Below, in pieces: positions 6,358-12,406 of a DNA stretch of 12,406 bases. Below the pieces are notes generated by a model. It was not told where the DNA came from, searched no databases, and saw nothing but the letters and a program-made list of their open reading frames with translations. Position 1 is the first letter of the stretch, and the number at the start of each line of letters is the position of its first letter. This stretch comes from JAVBQG01 sp031549185 (GTDB taxonomy: Bacteria; Synergistota; Synergistia; Synergistales; Synergistaceae): positions 1 through 12,406 of the forward strand of contig JAVBQG010000065.1 of the NCBI GenBank assembly GCA_031549185.1. Reading direction: 5' to 3'. A program made the position numbers and the translations under genes.

Positions 6358-7509
6358 TTGAAGAAGATCACGGCAGTCCTTGCGGTTCTTTTCATCTTTG
6401 CGGCGGCAGGCATGGCAGTAGCGGCGGAACCCATCAAGATCGGTTATCTCGCGGCCCTCACCGGAGACTATGCGGCCTATGGACAGACTGAAGTCAACAT
6501 GGCGAAACTCGTGGTCGGCGATATCAACGCCAAGGGCGGCGTTCTGGGACGCCCGCTGGAACTGGTCGTCTACGACACGAAGACACGTAACGAGGACGCG
6601 GTCAACGCCGTCCGCCGCATGATCGAGAGCGACAAGGTCGTGGTAATCATCGGGGCGAACTCGAGCGGCATCAACATCGCGACGGCCCCGATCGTCGACA
6701 AGGGCAAGGTGGCGCAGATCGGCACCGTTGCGACGAACCCTCTCGTCACGGTCGACAACAAGGGCAAGGTCCGCCCGTACTCCTTCCGCATCTGCTTCAC
6801 AGACCCCTACCAGGGGGCGCTCGGAGCGAGCTTGGCATATACCACCCTCAAGAAGGACAAGGCCGCCGTCCTCTATAACGTCGGCTCCGACTACGCGCAG
6901 GGCCTCCGCGAGTTCTTCGTGAAGGACTACAAAAAATTAGGCGGCAAGATCGCAGCGGACGAAGGATACCGCGAGACCGACGTCGACTTCCGCGCGCAGC
7001 TCACCAAGATCAAGAACAGCGGCGCCAACGTGCTGTTCCTCCCCGGCATGGGCAAGGATATGGCGCTCATCATCAAGCAGGCGAGGGAGCTCGGCCTGAA
7101 AGACCTCACGATCATCGGCGGCGACGGCTACGGCGAGTTCATGAACGAGATCGCGGGCGACTCCATGATCGGCACTTACTGGGTTAACCACACCTACCTC
7201 GAAGACCCGGGGATGGCCCCCATCTTCAAGCGCTACAAGGAAGTCTACAAGGACGACTGCAAGGAGTTCGTGAACGGAACGATGGCCTACGACGCGACGT
7301 ACTGGGTGGTCGACGCCATCAAGCGCGCCGGCAAGGTCGACGGCCCCGCCATCGCGAAGGCGCTCGAGAATACGAAAAACCTGAAGCTCAATCACGCCAC
7401 CCTGACGATCGACCCGAAGGATCACAACCCGGTGAAGAAAGCCGGTATCATCCTTCTGGTTGGCAAGGACCTCAAGGCGAAGTTCTTCCAGAAGGTCGAG
7501 CCCAAATAG
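6358..7509 (+). CDS. livK: Branched-chain amino acid ABC transporter, periplasmic substrate-binding protein
   Basis: Captures leucine/isoleucine/valine or a related amino acid outside the inner membrane and delivers it to the LivHM permease. TTG 6358 is the start: GGAGGTG at 6343-6349 lies 8 bases upstream and the next residues form a signal peptide (KKITAVLAVLFIFAAAGMAVAA). Signal peptidase I cleavage is likely after the A-V-A-A segment, before EPIKIGYL. There is no lipobox cysteine. The 383-aa length and the type I periplasmic-binding fold fit the family: PIKIGYLAALTGDYAAYGQ, INAKGGVLGRPLELVVYD, a VVIIGANSSG pocket loop near residue 100, and the later DVDFRAQLTKIKNSGANVLF and GGDGYGEF blocks. 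It heads the liv operon; a hairpin after its stop probably makes it more abundant than the membrane parts. Exact substrate is unknown. Confidence 0.94.
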   Translation: MKKITAVLAVLFIFAAAGMAVAAEPIKIGYLAALTGDYAAYGQTEVNMAKLVVGDINAKGGVLGRPLELVVYDTKTRNEDAVNAVRRMIESDKVVVIIGANSSGINIATAPIVDKGKVAQIGTVATNPLVTVDNKGKVRPYSFRICFTDPYQGALGASLAYTTLKKDKAAVLYNVGSDYAQGLREFFVKDYKKLGGKIAADEGYRETDVDFRAQLTKIKNSGANVLFLPGMGKDMALIIKQARELGLKDLTIIGGDGYGEFMNEIAGDSMIGTYWVNHTYLEDPGMAPIFKRYKEVYKDDCKEFVNGTMAYDATYWVVDAIKRAGKVDGPAIAKALENTKNLKLNHATLTIDPKDHNPVKKAGIILLVGKDLKAKFFQKVEPK

Positions 7510-7520
7510 TGTCAGAAAAA

Positions 7521-7551
7521 CCGGGGGCGCGGAGAATTCTCCGGCCCCCGG
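7521..7551 (+). terminator. Nested hairpin between livK and livH, probable partial terminator or mRNA stabiliser
   Basis: Outer arms CCGGGGGC (7521-7528) and GCCCCCGG (7544-7551) pair perfectly and enclose the self-complementary GGAGAATTCTCC at 7531-7542. The hairpin begins 11 bases after the livK stop. The following TTCTGTGCTTTTA is only moderately T-rich, so read-through into livH is expected. Such hairpins after binding-protein genes commonly raise the binding protein's level over the permease. Confidence 0.7.
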
Positions 7552-7590
7552 TTCTGTGCTTTTATGTGATCGGAAGGTTGAGGTGGATTC

Positions 7591-8472
7591 ATGGATACGT
7601 TTATCCAGCAGGTAATCAACGGCTTGTCCCTGGGCTCGGTATATGCTCTCATCGCCGTCGGTTACTCCCTCGTTTACTCGATTTTGCTGTTCTCCAACTT
7701 CGCACACGGAGGATTTCTGGTTATCGGAGGTTACATCTGTTATTTCATGCTTCGCGGTGCCGGCGCGAATATATGGATCGCGGCGCTCGCGGCGCTCGTG
7801 GGCGCCGGAGTATCCGCCATTCTCGTGGAGCGCCTGGCCTACAAGCCGATCCGTGAACGAACGCCGGTCACCCTCTATATGCTCATCGCCTCCATGGGCA
7901 TGAGCATTGTAATCGAGAACATTTTCGTCGTGACGATCGGTGGGCGTTTCCGTGCGCTCCCCCCAGTCATTCCGACGCAACCGGTGGATCTGATGGGCAT
8001 TGCTTCGACCAGCGCGTTCGACCTTCTGTCGCTCGCGACAGCGATCGTCTTTCTCGTCGGACTTCAGCTCTTTCTATCGAAGACGAAGTGGGGCCTTGCT
8101 ATCCGCGCGGCATCATATAATCTCAGGACAGCGGGCTTGATGGGCGTGAACGTGAACCGGCTCATCTCGATCGTCTTCTTCGTAGCCGGGCTTCTGGCGG
8201 GCGTGGGAGGCATCTTCCTGTCCGTCCGCTACACGTTGTACCCACAGCTCGGCATGATCACGACAAAGGCGTTCGTCGCCGCGGTCATCGGCGGGCTCGG
8301 CTCGCTGCCAGGCGCCGTGGTGGGCAGCCTGATCCTGGGGCTCGCGGAAATGCTGGCGGCTGGGTTTATCTCCAGCCAGTTCCGCGATCTCATCGTATTC
8401 GGCCTCCTCATCTTCACCCTCATCGTCCGTCCGACGGGGCTCTTCGGCAAATCCGTCGGCGAGAAAGTGTAG
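7591..8472 (+). CDS. livH: Branched-chain amino acid ABC transporter, permease LivH
   Basis: One of two inner-membrane permease subunits forming the amino acid channel. ATG 7591 is preceded by GAGGTGG at 7580-7586. The protein has 293 aa, typical for LivH. It starts with the family pattern FIQQVINGLSLGSVYALIAVGYSLVY and then SNFAHGGFLVIGGYI. About eight hydrophobic segments are visible. The cytoplasmic loop that contacts the ATPases reads RAASYNLRTAGLMGVNVNRL near residues 170-190, followed by TTKAFVAAVIGGLGSLPGAVVGSLILG near 227-253. It sits between livK and livM; only 8 bases separate it from livM. Confident at family level. Confidence 0.94.
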   Translation: MDTFIQQVINGLSLGSVYALIAVGYSLVYSILLFSNFAHGGFLVIGGYICYFMLRGAGANIWIAALAALVGAGVSAILVERLAYKPIRERTPVTLYMLIASMGMSIVIENIFVVTIGGRFRALPPVIPTQPVDLMGIASTSAFDLLSLATAIVFLVGLQLFLSKTKWGLAIRAASYNLRTAGLMGVNVNRLISIVFFVAGLLAGVGGIFLSVRYTLYPQLGMITTKAFVAAVIGGLGSLPGAVVGSLILGLAEMLAAGFISSQFRDLIVFGLLIFTLIVRPTGLFGKSVGEKV

Positions 8473-8480
8473 GTATCCGG

Positions 8481-9365
8481 ATGGACGGCTACGCTAGCGG
8501 TATTCTCACCCTGCTCGCGGTCAATTGCATCGCGGCGCTCGGCGTCTCGCTCTTCACCGGATTCACCGGCATATTCACCCTGGGACATGCCGGCTACATG
8601 GCGATCGGCGCCTACACGGCGGCGATCCTCACCGTCGAATACGGCATTCACTGGCTGCCCGCGGTTCTTGCCGGAGGCGTACTGGCAATGGTCTGCGCCT
8701 ACCTGATCGGTCTGCCGACACTGAAGCTCGTCGGCGACTATTACACCATCGCATCGCTCGGGCTGGGCGAAGCGATCCGCCTCATCATCGAGAACTGGGA
8801 CAGCATGACGCGCGGTGCGCGCGGCTACCCCGGAATCGACGATTTTACCACCATGCCTGTGGCGTTCGGATTTCTTGTCGTCATGGCGATCGGGATGTTC
8901 TTCCTCGTGAACAGCAACTTCGGACGCGCGTTCAAAGCCTGCCGGGACGACTACGTGGCGGCCTCCCTGCTCGGTTTTCACACGGCGAACTACAGAATTC
9001 TGAGCCTCGCAATCTCCGGTTTCTACTGCGGCGTCTCGGGCGCGCTTCTCGGAGGATTCATGTCCTTCATCCAGCCCGTCATGTTCGACATGGCGAAGTC
9101 GACGGAGCTCGTGTCGGTCGTCGTCTTCGGCGGACTGGGTTCCATGAGCGGATGCCTCATCGGTACGACGATCCTGACCCTCGTGACCGAGCTCTTCCGC
9201 CCCATCGCGCAGTACAGGATGCTGATCTACGGTCTCGTGCTGGTGCTCGTCATGGTCCTCCGTCCCGAAGGGATCATGGGCACCAACGAACTCACGCCGG
9301 GCTTCATCAAGCGGATCTTCGGCGGCAGGAAGAAAACGCCGCTGGCCGGGGAGAACTCGCAATGA
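8481..9365 (+). CDS. livM: Branched-chain amino acid ABC transporter, permease LivM
   Basis: The second inner-membrane permease subunit. ATG 8481 follows the livH stop by 8 bases; only a weak TAGGT at 8470-8474 serves as ribosome binding site, so translation probably depends on livH. The 294 aa is at the short end for LivM, which often has extra N-terminal helices. Family blocks are GFTGIFTLGHAGYMAIGAYTA near residues 27-47, DYYTIASLGLGEAIRLI, RGARGYPGI, the ATPase-contact loop FGRAFKACRDDYVAASLLGF near 148-167, and VVVFGGLGSMSGCLIGT near 212-228. The C-terminus is basic and soluble. The stop overlaps the livG start as ATGA. Confidence 0.94.
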   Translation: MDGYASGILTLLAVNCIAALGVSLFTGFTGIFTLGHAGYMAIGAYTAAILTVEYGIHWLPAVLAGGVLAMVCAYLIGLPTLKLVGDYYTIASLGLGEAIRLIIENWDSMTRGARGYPGIDDFTTMPVAFGFLVVMAIGMFFLVNSNFGRAFKACRDDYVAASLLGFHTANYRILSLAISGFYCGVSGALLGGFMSFIQPVMFDMAKSTELVSVVVFGGLGSMSGCLIGTTILTLVTELFRPIAQYRMLIYGLVLVLVMVLRPEGIMGTNELTPGFIKRIFGGRKKTPLAGENSQ

Positions 9366-10129
9366 CCGCGCTGCTTACTCTCAAAGGCGTGACCAAATCA
9401 TTCGGGGGCATTCAGGCTGTCAAGGACATGAGTTTCTCCATCGAAACGGGGGAGCTCGCCGGACTCATCGGCCCGAACGGCGCCGGCAAAACGACGATCT
9501 TCAACCTTGTGACGGGTGTTTACGACGTCACGAGCGGGGACATCGAATACGGCGGCCGCAACATCAACAGCCTGAAGACGTACCAGGTCATCTCTCTGGG
9601 TATCGCGCGCACGTTCCAAAATCTTCGCCTCTTCGCCGCGTCCTCCGTTCTGGGAAACGTGATGACGGCGGCCCAGCAGCACCACAAGTACAGTTTTCTC
9701 GAAGCGCTGAGCCACTCCGGCCGCTGGAAATCGATGGAAAAGACCACCCGCGAGGAGAGCATGGGCCTGCTGGAGCGGGTCGGCCTCGCCGACCGGGCGA
9801 ATCAGGCGGCGGGAACGCTGCCATACGGCCTGCAGAGGCGCCTGGAGATCGCACGCGCCATCTCGCTGCGCCCGGACCTGCTCCTGCTGGACGAACCCGC
9901 CGCCGGTATGAACGCGGATGAGGTCGTGCACCTGAACGAGCTGATCGTAGCGATTCACAGGGACTTCAACCTGACCATCCTGTTGATCGAGCACCACATG
10001 GATATGGTCATGGAGATATGCCCCCACATCGTCTGCATGAACTTCGGGGCCAAGATCGCGGAGGGATCGCCGGAACAGATCCAGAGTCACCCGGAAGTCT
10101 TGAAAGCATACCTGGGAGAGGAGGAGTAG
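9362..10129 (+). CDS. livG: Branched-chain amino acid ABC transporter, ATPase LivG
   Basis: Cytoplasmic ATPase that powers the Liv permease together with LivF. ATG 9362 overlaps the livM stop (ATGA), with GGGGAG at 9348-9353 placed 8 bases before; the open frame extends far upstream but that part is a shadow of livM. The protein has 255 aa. Walker A GPNGAGKT is at 37-44, the Q-loop glutamine at about 86 (ARTFQNLRLF), and Walker B LLLLDEP at 173-179 with the catalytic glutamate at 178. The switch histidine is at 211 (IEHHMDMV). The ABC signature is LPYGLQRRLEIARA at 153-166 instead of LSGGQ, as is usual in LivG. The C-terminal AYLGEEE is also typical. Confidence 0.95.
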   Translation: MTALLTLKGVTKSFGGIQAVKDMSFSIETGELAGLIGPNGAGKTTIFNLVTGVYDVTSGDIEYGGRNINSLKTYQVISLGIARTFQNLRLFAASSVLGNVMTAAQQHHKYSFLEALSHSGRWKSMEKTTREESMGLLERVGLADRANQAAGTLPYGLQRRLEIARAISLRPDLLLLDEPAAGMNADEVVHLNELIVAIHRDFNLTILLIEHHMDMVMEICPHIVCMNFGAKIAEGSPEQIQSHPEVLKAYLGEEE

Positions 10130-10132
10130 AAC

Positions 10133-10876
10133 ATGCCCGAAGCATCGAACGAAAAAACGCCTCTTCTCTCGGTAAACAACCTGTCGGTCAACTATGGCGC
10201 CATCAAAGCCCTCAAAGGAGCGACCCTTGAGGTCTACGCGGGGGAGATCGTCGCCGTCATTGGGGCAAATGGCGCCGGGAAATCCACCCTGATGAACGCC
10301 ATCATGGGCGATATTCCCCGCGCAGGCGGGCAGATACTCCTCGGAGGCAAAGCGCTGCCCGCAAGGAGCTTTCAGGTCGTGAGCGCGGGCGTTTCGCTCT
10401 CCCCCGAGGGAAGAAAGGTCTTCGCGCCCCTCTCCGTACACGAAAATCTCGAGATGGGCGCGTTCCCCCTCAAGGACCGTTCGGAGATGGCGGAGCAGAT
10501 GGAGAAGGTTTACACTCTCTTCCCCCGCCTTAAAGAGCGGCAGGGGCAATACGCGGGTACGCTCTCGGGCGGGGAGCAGCAGATGCTCGCGATCGGCCGC
10601 GCGCTCATGGCGAAACCGAGAGTGCTGCTGCTGGACGAACCGTCTCTGGGTCTCGCGCCGATCATCATCAGCGAGATATTCAAGGAGCTGACCGAGGTCA
10701 ACAATAAGCTCGGCATGACGATCCTGATCGTCGAACAAAACGCCCGCAAGGCGTTGTTGCTCTCGCACAGGGCTTATGTCCTGCAGACCGGGACCATCAC
10801 GATGGAGGGGCGCGCAGACTATCTGCTACACGACCCCGTCATTGAAGCGGCCTATCTGGGTGGCAAAAAAGGATAA
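10133..10876 (+). CDS. livF: Branched-chain amino acid ABC transporter, ATPase LivF
   Basis: Second ATPase of the Liv transporter, pairing with LivG under the LivHM permease. ATG 10133 is 3 bases after the livG stop; its ribosome binding site (GGAGAGGAGGAG) is made from livG's last codons, so the two are tightly coupled. The protein has 247 aa. Walker A GANGAGKS is at 44-51, the LivF-type SLSPEGRKVFAPLSVHENLEMGA at about 88-110, signature LSGGEQQMLAIGRAL at 144-158, Walker B VLLLDEPSLGLAP at 164-176 and VEQNARKAL near 200-208. All catalytic motifs are intact. It is the last gene of the operon and is followed by a terminator hairpin. Confidence 0.95.
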   Translation: MPEASNEKTPLLSVNNLSVNYGAIKALKGATLEVYAGEIVAVIGANGAGKSTLMNAIMGDIPRAGGQILLGGKALPARSFQVVSAGVSLSPEGRKVFAPLSVHENLEMGAFPLKDRSEMAEQMEKVYTLFPRLKERQGQYAGTLSGGEQQMLAIGRALMAKPRVLLLDEPSLGLAPIIISEIFKELTEVNNKLGMTILIVEQNARKALLLSHRAYVLQTGTITMEGRADYLLHDPVIEAAYLGGKKG

Positions 10877-10899
10877 AATTTGCGAATATGAAGACAGGG

Positions 10900-10937
10900 G
10901 CAAGGAGAGGAAAACCGCGTGAAATCCCTCTCCTTGC
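10900..10937 (+). terminator. Terminator of the liv operon
   Basis: GCAAGGAGAGG at 10900-10910 pairs perfectly with CCTCTCCTTGC at 10927-10937 across a 16-base loop, 24 bases after the livF stop. The downstream TTGCTTTCC is pyrimidine-rich but not a strong T tract. Its place at the end of five co-directional genes supports the call. The right-hand IS begins about 24 bases further on. Confidence 0.72.
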
Positions 10938-10961
10938 TTGCTTTCCAACCTTCTTCTCCTC

Positions 10962-10986
10962 TGTCAACGGTCTGAGAAAATGTCCG
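10962..10986 (+). repeat. Terminal inverted repeat of the right-hand IS, transposase 3' side
   Basis: The best conserved part is GTCTGAGAAAATGTCCG at 10970-10986, matching GTCTGTGATAATGTCCG at the other end with two differences. The outer 8 bases match less well. Confidence 0.65.
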
Positions 10987-11001
10987 TTTCAGGTTTCGTT
11001 A

Positions 11002-11039
11002 AAAGCTTCCGGCGCGTTTGGAGCCTCGCCGGAAGCTTT
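11002..11039 (-). terminator. Hairpin terminator just behind the IS transposase
   Basis: AAAGCTTCCGGCG at 11002-11014 pairs perfectly over 13 bp with CGCCGGAAGCTTT at 11027-11039, around a 12-base loop. On the - strand it starts 7 bases after the transposase stop and ends in a run of four T, a classic terminator. On the + strand it is also followed by T-rich sequence, so it could stop transcription entering from livF. Confidence 0.8.
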
Positions 11040-11045
11040 AACTTT

Positions 11046-12353
11046 TTATCGTGCTGTGACGGCATTTGCGTTCGCATGATTTTCAGTGTCCTTGAATGGA
11101 GTGTGCCACGGATGGTTTTTTCGAGGTTGATACGTTTTTCGGGGTCCCTCTTTTTTCACCGTTTCCGGAAGCGGACGTACCTTCTTTTCCAGCCTCCTGA
11201 GAGCAACGGCATGTCCCTCCTGGCGCCAGACCAGGATGTTCCCGGCACGGGTCTCCCTGACTTCCACGATAGCCCGAACCTCCAATGCGTCCTTGGGGTC
11301 GACCGGAACGTAAGATGAGCCCTTGTAGCTTATACTGCCTCCACCGCTCACTTTTCTGACCTCTCGCAGGGCAAATACATCTTCCAGCCGTATCTTCGGA
11401 TCGAGAGCCACGTACGCGCTCGCTGCCTCGGCGGGCGGCACGGAATACCTTTCATTGTGCCTGGCAATCAAACCGGGCAGGGCCTTGTTGGCCTCTTCGA
11501 TGCTTCCAACCCCAAGTAATCTCAACTCCACCGGCAGGCGATCCTGCAGCGTCTCCCAGAGACGCTCGATCCGCCCCTTCGCCTGCGGGGTAGAGGCCAT
11601 TATGTGTTCGATGCGCAACTCGGCCAGTGCTTTGCCGAAATTCGACAGGGGAACCTGTTCTCCGTCGAGCTCCTGTTCGAGCGTGAGCTTCTCCTTCGGC
11701 GAACGAAAGATCGTGTGCCGGTCGCTGTATAAACCGAGAGGGACACCGTAGCGTTCGATCCCTTCGCACATCGCAAGAACATAGCCGTCGCCGCACTCGT
11801 TTGGCGTAAAGGCGGCGCCGACGACCACACCCGTTGCGTCATCGATGGCAGCGTGCAAGGCGAAACGACCGTACGCTTCGCCCAGCCATGCGTACGGCGT
11901 CGCGTCCGTCTGCCAGAGCATACCGCTCTGGCTTCGCCGATCCCGGCTGCGATGTAGCCGAGGGCGACGTTGACGACCGCGCTTACTCTCATGTCCTCTC
12001 GATTTCAAAATACGAGCCACGCTCGAAGTACTCAGAACGATTCCTTCATGCTCCGCAAGCAGTTCGCCGCAGTGGGTGAAATTGCTGTCCGGGTACTTTT
12101 CCTCGTATAACTTCGCCACTTGCTGGCGCAGCTCCCCGGGAAGAGAGTGAGAGGGCTTACGCCCCCTGTTGCCGTGAATCAATCCTTCCGCTCCTTCCGC
12201 TCTGTATCTCACTCTCAAACGTCTCACCTGACGATCCGTCAGACCAAGGCTCGCCGCCGCCTCCGAGCAACTCATACTGCCGCTTGTCACTCGCTCCAAT
12301 ACCAATGCACGCTTCAATTCTCTTTTCGACAAAGATATACGTCCTTCTTCCAT
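11046..12353 (-). CDS. ISNCY/IS1202-type DDE transposase
   Basis: Catalyses cutting and joining of the surrounding IS. It has 435 aa, full length for the group. The N-terminal helix-turn-helix DNA-binding part spans about 8-60 (SCSEAAASLGLTDRQVRRLRVRY), then RGRKPSHSLP and a second helical segment. The integrase-type catalytic core starts near 145, with acidic residues I assign as D150 (LWQTDATPYAWLG), D211 (LYSDRHTIF) and E263 (AKGRIERLWETLQ). The long D-to-E spacing, with an inserted KEKLTLEQELDGEQVP stretch, is what I recall for this group. A C-terminal beta-type domain with a basic end follows. ATG 12353 has no clear ribosome binding site; TTG at 12332 has GAAGGA 9 bases before it and could be the true start. 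No frameshift or missing catalytic residue is seen, so the element may be active. Confidence 0.9.
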   Translation of the reverse strand: MEEGRISLSKRELKRALVLERVTSGSMSCSEAAASLGLTDRQVRRLRVRYRAEGAEGLIHGNRGRKPSHSLPGELRQQVAKLYEEKYPDSNFTHCGELLAEHEGIVLSTSSVARILKSRGHESKRGRQRRPRLHRSRDRRSQSGMLWQTDATPYAWLGEAYGRFALHAAIDDATGVVVGAAFTPNECGDGYVLAMCEGIERYGVPLGLYSDRHTIFRSPKEKLTLEQELDGEQVPLSNFGKALAELRIEHIMASTPQAKGRIERLWETLQDRLPVELRLLGVGSIEEANKALPGLIARHNERYSVPPAEAASAYVALDPKIRLEDVFALREVRKVSGGGSISYKGSSYVPVDPKDALEVRAIVEVRETRAGNILVWRQEGHAVALRRLEKKVRPLPETVKKEGPRKTYQPRKNHPWHTPFKDTENHANANAVTAR

Positions 12354-12355
12354 GA

Positions 12356-12402
12356 GGACATTTTCACAGACGAATTACGAGCGGACATTATCACAGACGA
12401 AT
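12356..12402 (-). repeat. Subterminal direct repeat, two 20-bp copies
   Basis: Copies at 12356-12375 and 12383-12402 (GGACATTNTCACAGACGAAT on the + strand) differ at one base and are spaced 27 bp apart. They lie between the IS end and the transposase start, and the outer copy is the body of the terminal repeat. This fits two transposase binding sites that also overlap the likely transposase promoter. Confidence 0.75.
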
Positions 12403-12406
12403 GGCA
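12382..12406 (-). repeat. Terminal inverted repeat of the right-hand IS, transposase 5' side
   Basis: On the - strand this begins TGCCATTCGTCTGTG at the last base of the window and ends ATGTCCG at 12382. It pairs with the repeat at 10962-10986 and overlaps the outer copy of the tandem repeat. Confidence 0.65.

Larger units (their letters stand above)
10962..12406 (-). mobile_element. ISNCY/IS1202-like insertion sequence, apparently complete (about 1,445 bp)
   Basis: The ends are imperfect 25-bp inverted repeats. The + strand from 10962 starts TGTCAACGGTCTGAGAAAA, and the reverse complement of the window end starts TGCCATTCGTCTGTGATAA; I count 19 of 25 matching, with ATGTCCG shared at the inner edge. 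Between them lie one full-length transposase on the - strand, a hairpin terminator behind it and a tandem repeat before it. The right boundary coincides with the last base of the window, so the target duplication cannot be seen. Placement of the left boundary at 10962 is by alignment to the other end and could be off by a few bases. Confidence 0.72.

Noticed and set aside
6276..6491. TTG-started frame after GAGGAGGGGG before and across the livK start
   Set aside because: The product (LVGKSFHSGKNSRF...) resembles no family I know and overlaps livK's signal peptide out of frame; the purine run may be chance.
8525..9361. Possible 534-aa fusion protein ending in LivG
   Set aside because: The upstream 279 codons are the out-of-frame shadow of livM. 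The real livG start is ATG 9362 with a proper ribosome binding site.
1..12406. CRISPR array, toxin-antitoxin pair, phage genes or a defence system
   Set aside because: No regularly spaced repeats and no small gene pairs or defence domains seen; all sizeable genes are accounted for by metabolism, transport and IS functions.

Overview
The window looks like a segment of a GC-rich, probably strictly anaerobic, amino-acid- or organic-acid-using bacterium. It carries an ETF-linked flavin dehydrogenase operon, an NhaC-family antiporter and a complete Liv-type branched-chain amino acid ABC transporter. Starts include GTG and TTG, and most genes have strong GGAGG-type ribosome binding sites. I favour Synergistota, with anaerobic Firmicutes as the alternative. 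This comes from gene content and style only; no marker gene is present.

Layout: (1) 1-141 is the right end of an IS630-family element: the transposase C-terminus and the probable IS end at a TA dinucleotide. (2) 139-3267 is an operon etfB-etfA-glcD/lctD on the + strand. etfB has lost about its first 45 codons to the IS. etfA and the FAD-linked dehydrogenase are intact and translationally coupled. The order matches the EtfB-EtfA-dehydrogenase arrangement of anaerobic lactate dehydrogenase/ETF systems. (3) 3386-4174 is a GNAT acetyltransferase with a YoaP-like C-terminal domain; its N-terminus looks scrambled by two compensating frameshifts. (4) 4175-4483 is a non-coding leader with a good sigma-70-type promoter, followed by an NhaC-family Na+/H+ antiporter (4484-6034) ending in a strong hairpin terminator. 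(5) 6358-10876 is livK-livH-livM-livG-livF, a periplasmic binding protein, two permeases and two ATPases. A nested hairpin lies between livK and livH, and a terminator follows livF. (6) 10962-12406 is an apparently complete ISNCY/IS1202-like element with its transposase on the - strand, imperfect 25-bp terminal inverted repeats, a subterminal tandem repeat and an internal hairpin terminator.

How it fits together: the Liv system would import branched-chain or related amino acids. The ETF/flavin dehydrogenase would oxidise a 2-hydroxy acid (lactate- or glycolate-like) and pass electrons through ETF. The NhaC-type carrier would balance Na+/H+, or exchange an organic acid for Na+, next to it. The IS630 insertion probably disables EtfB and so the complex, unless an internal restart or another ETF rescues it.

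Both ends of the window fall in unrelated insertion sequences, and the last base coincides with the predicted IS end. This is what a contig broken at multicopy repeats would look like. I see no CRISPR array, tRNA or rRNA, and no convincing new multi-gene system. The points most worth a second look are the IS-broken etfB, the double frameshift in the GNAT gene, the ETF-dehydrogenase/NhaC neighbourhood and the architecture of the right-hand IS.
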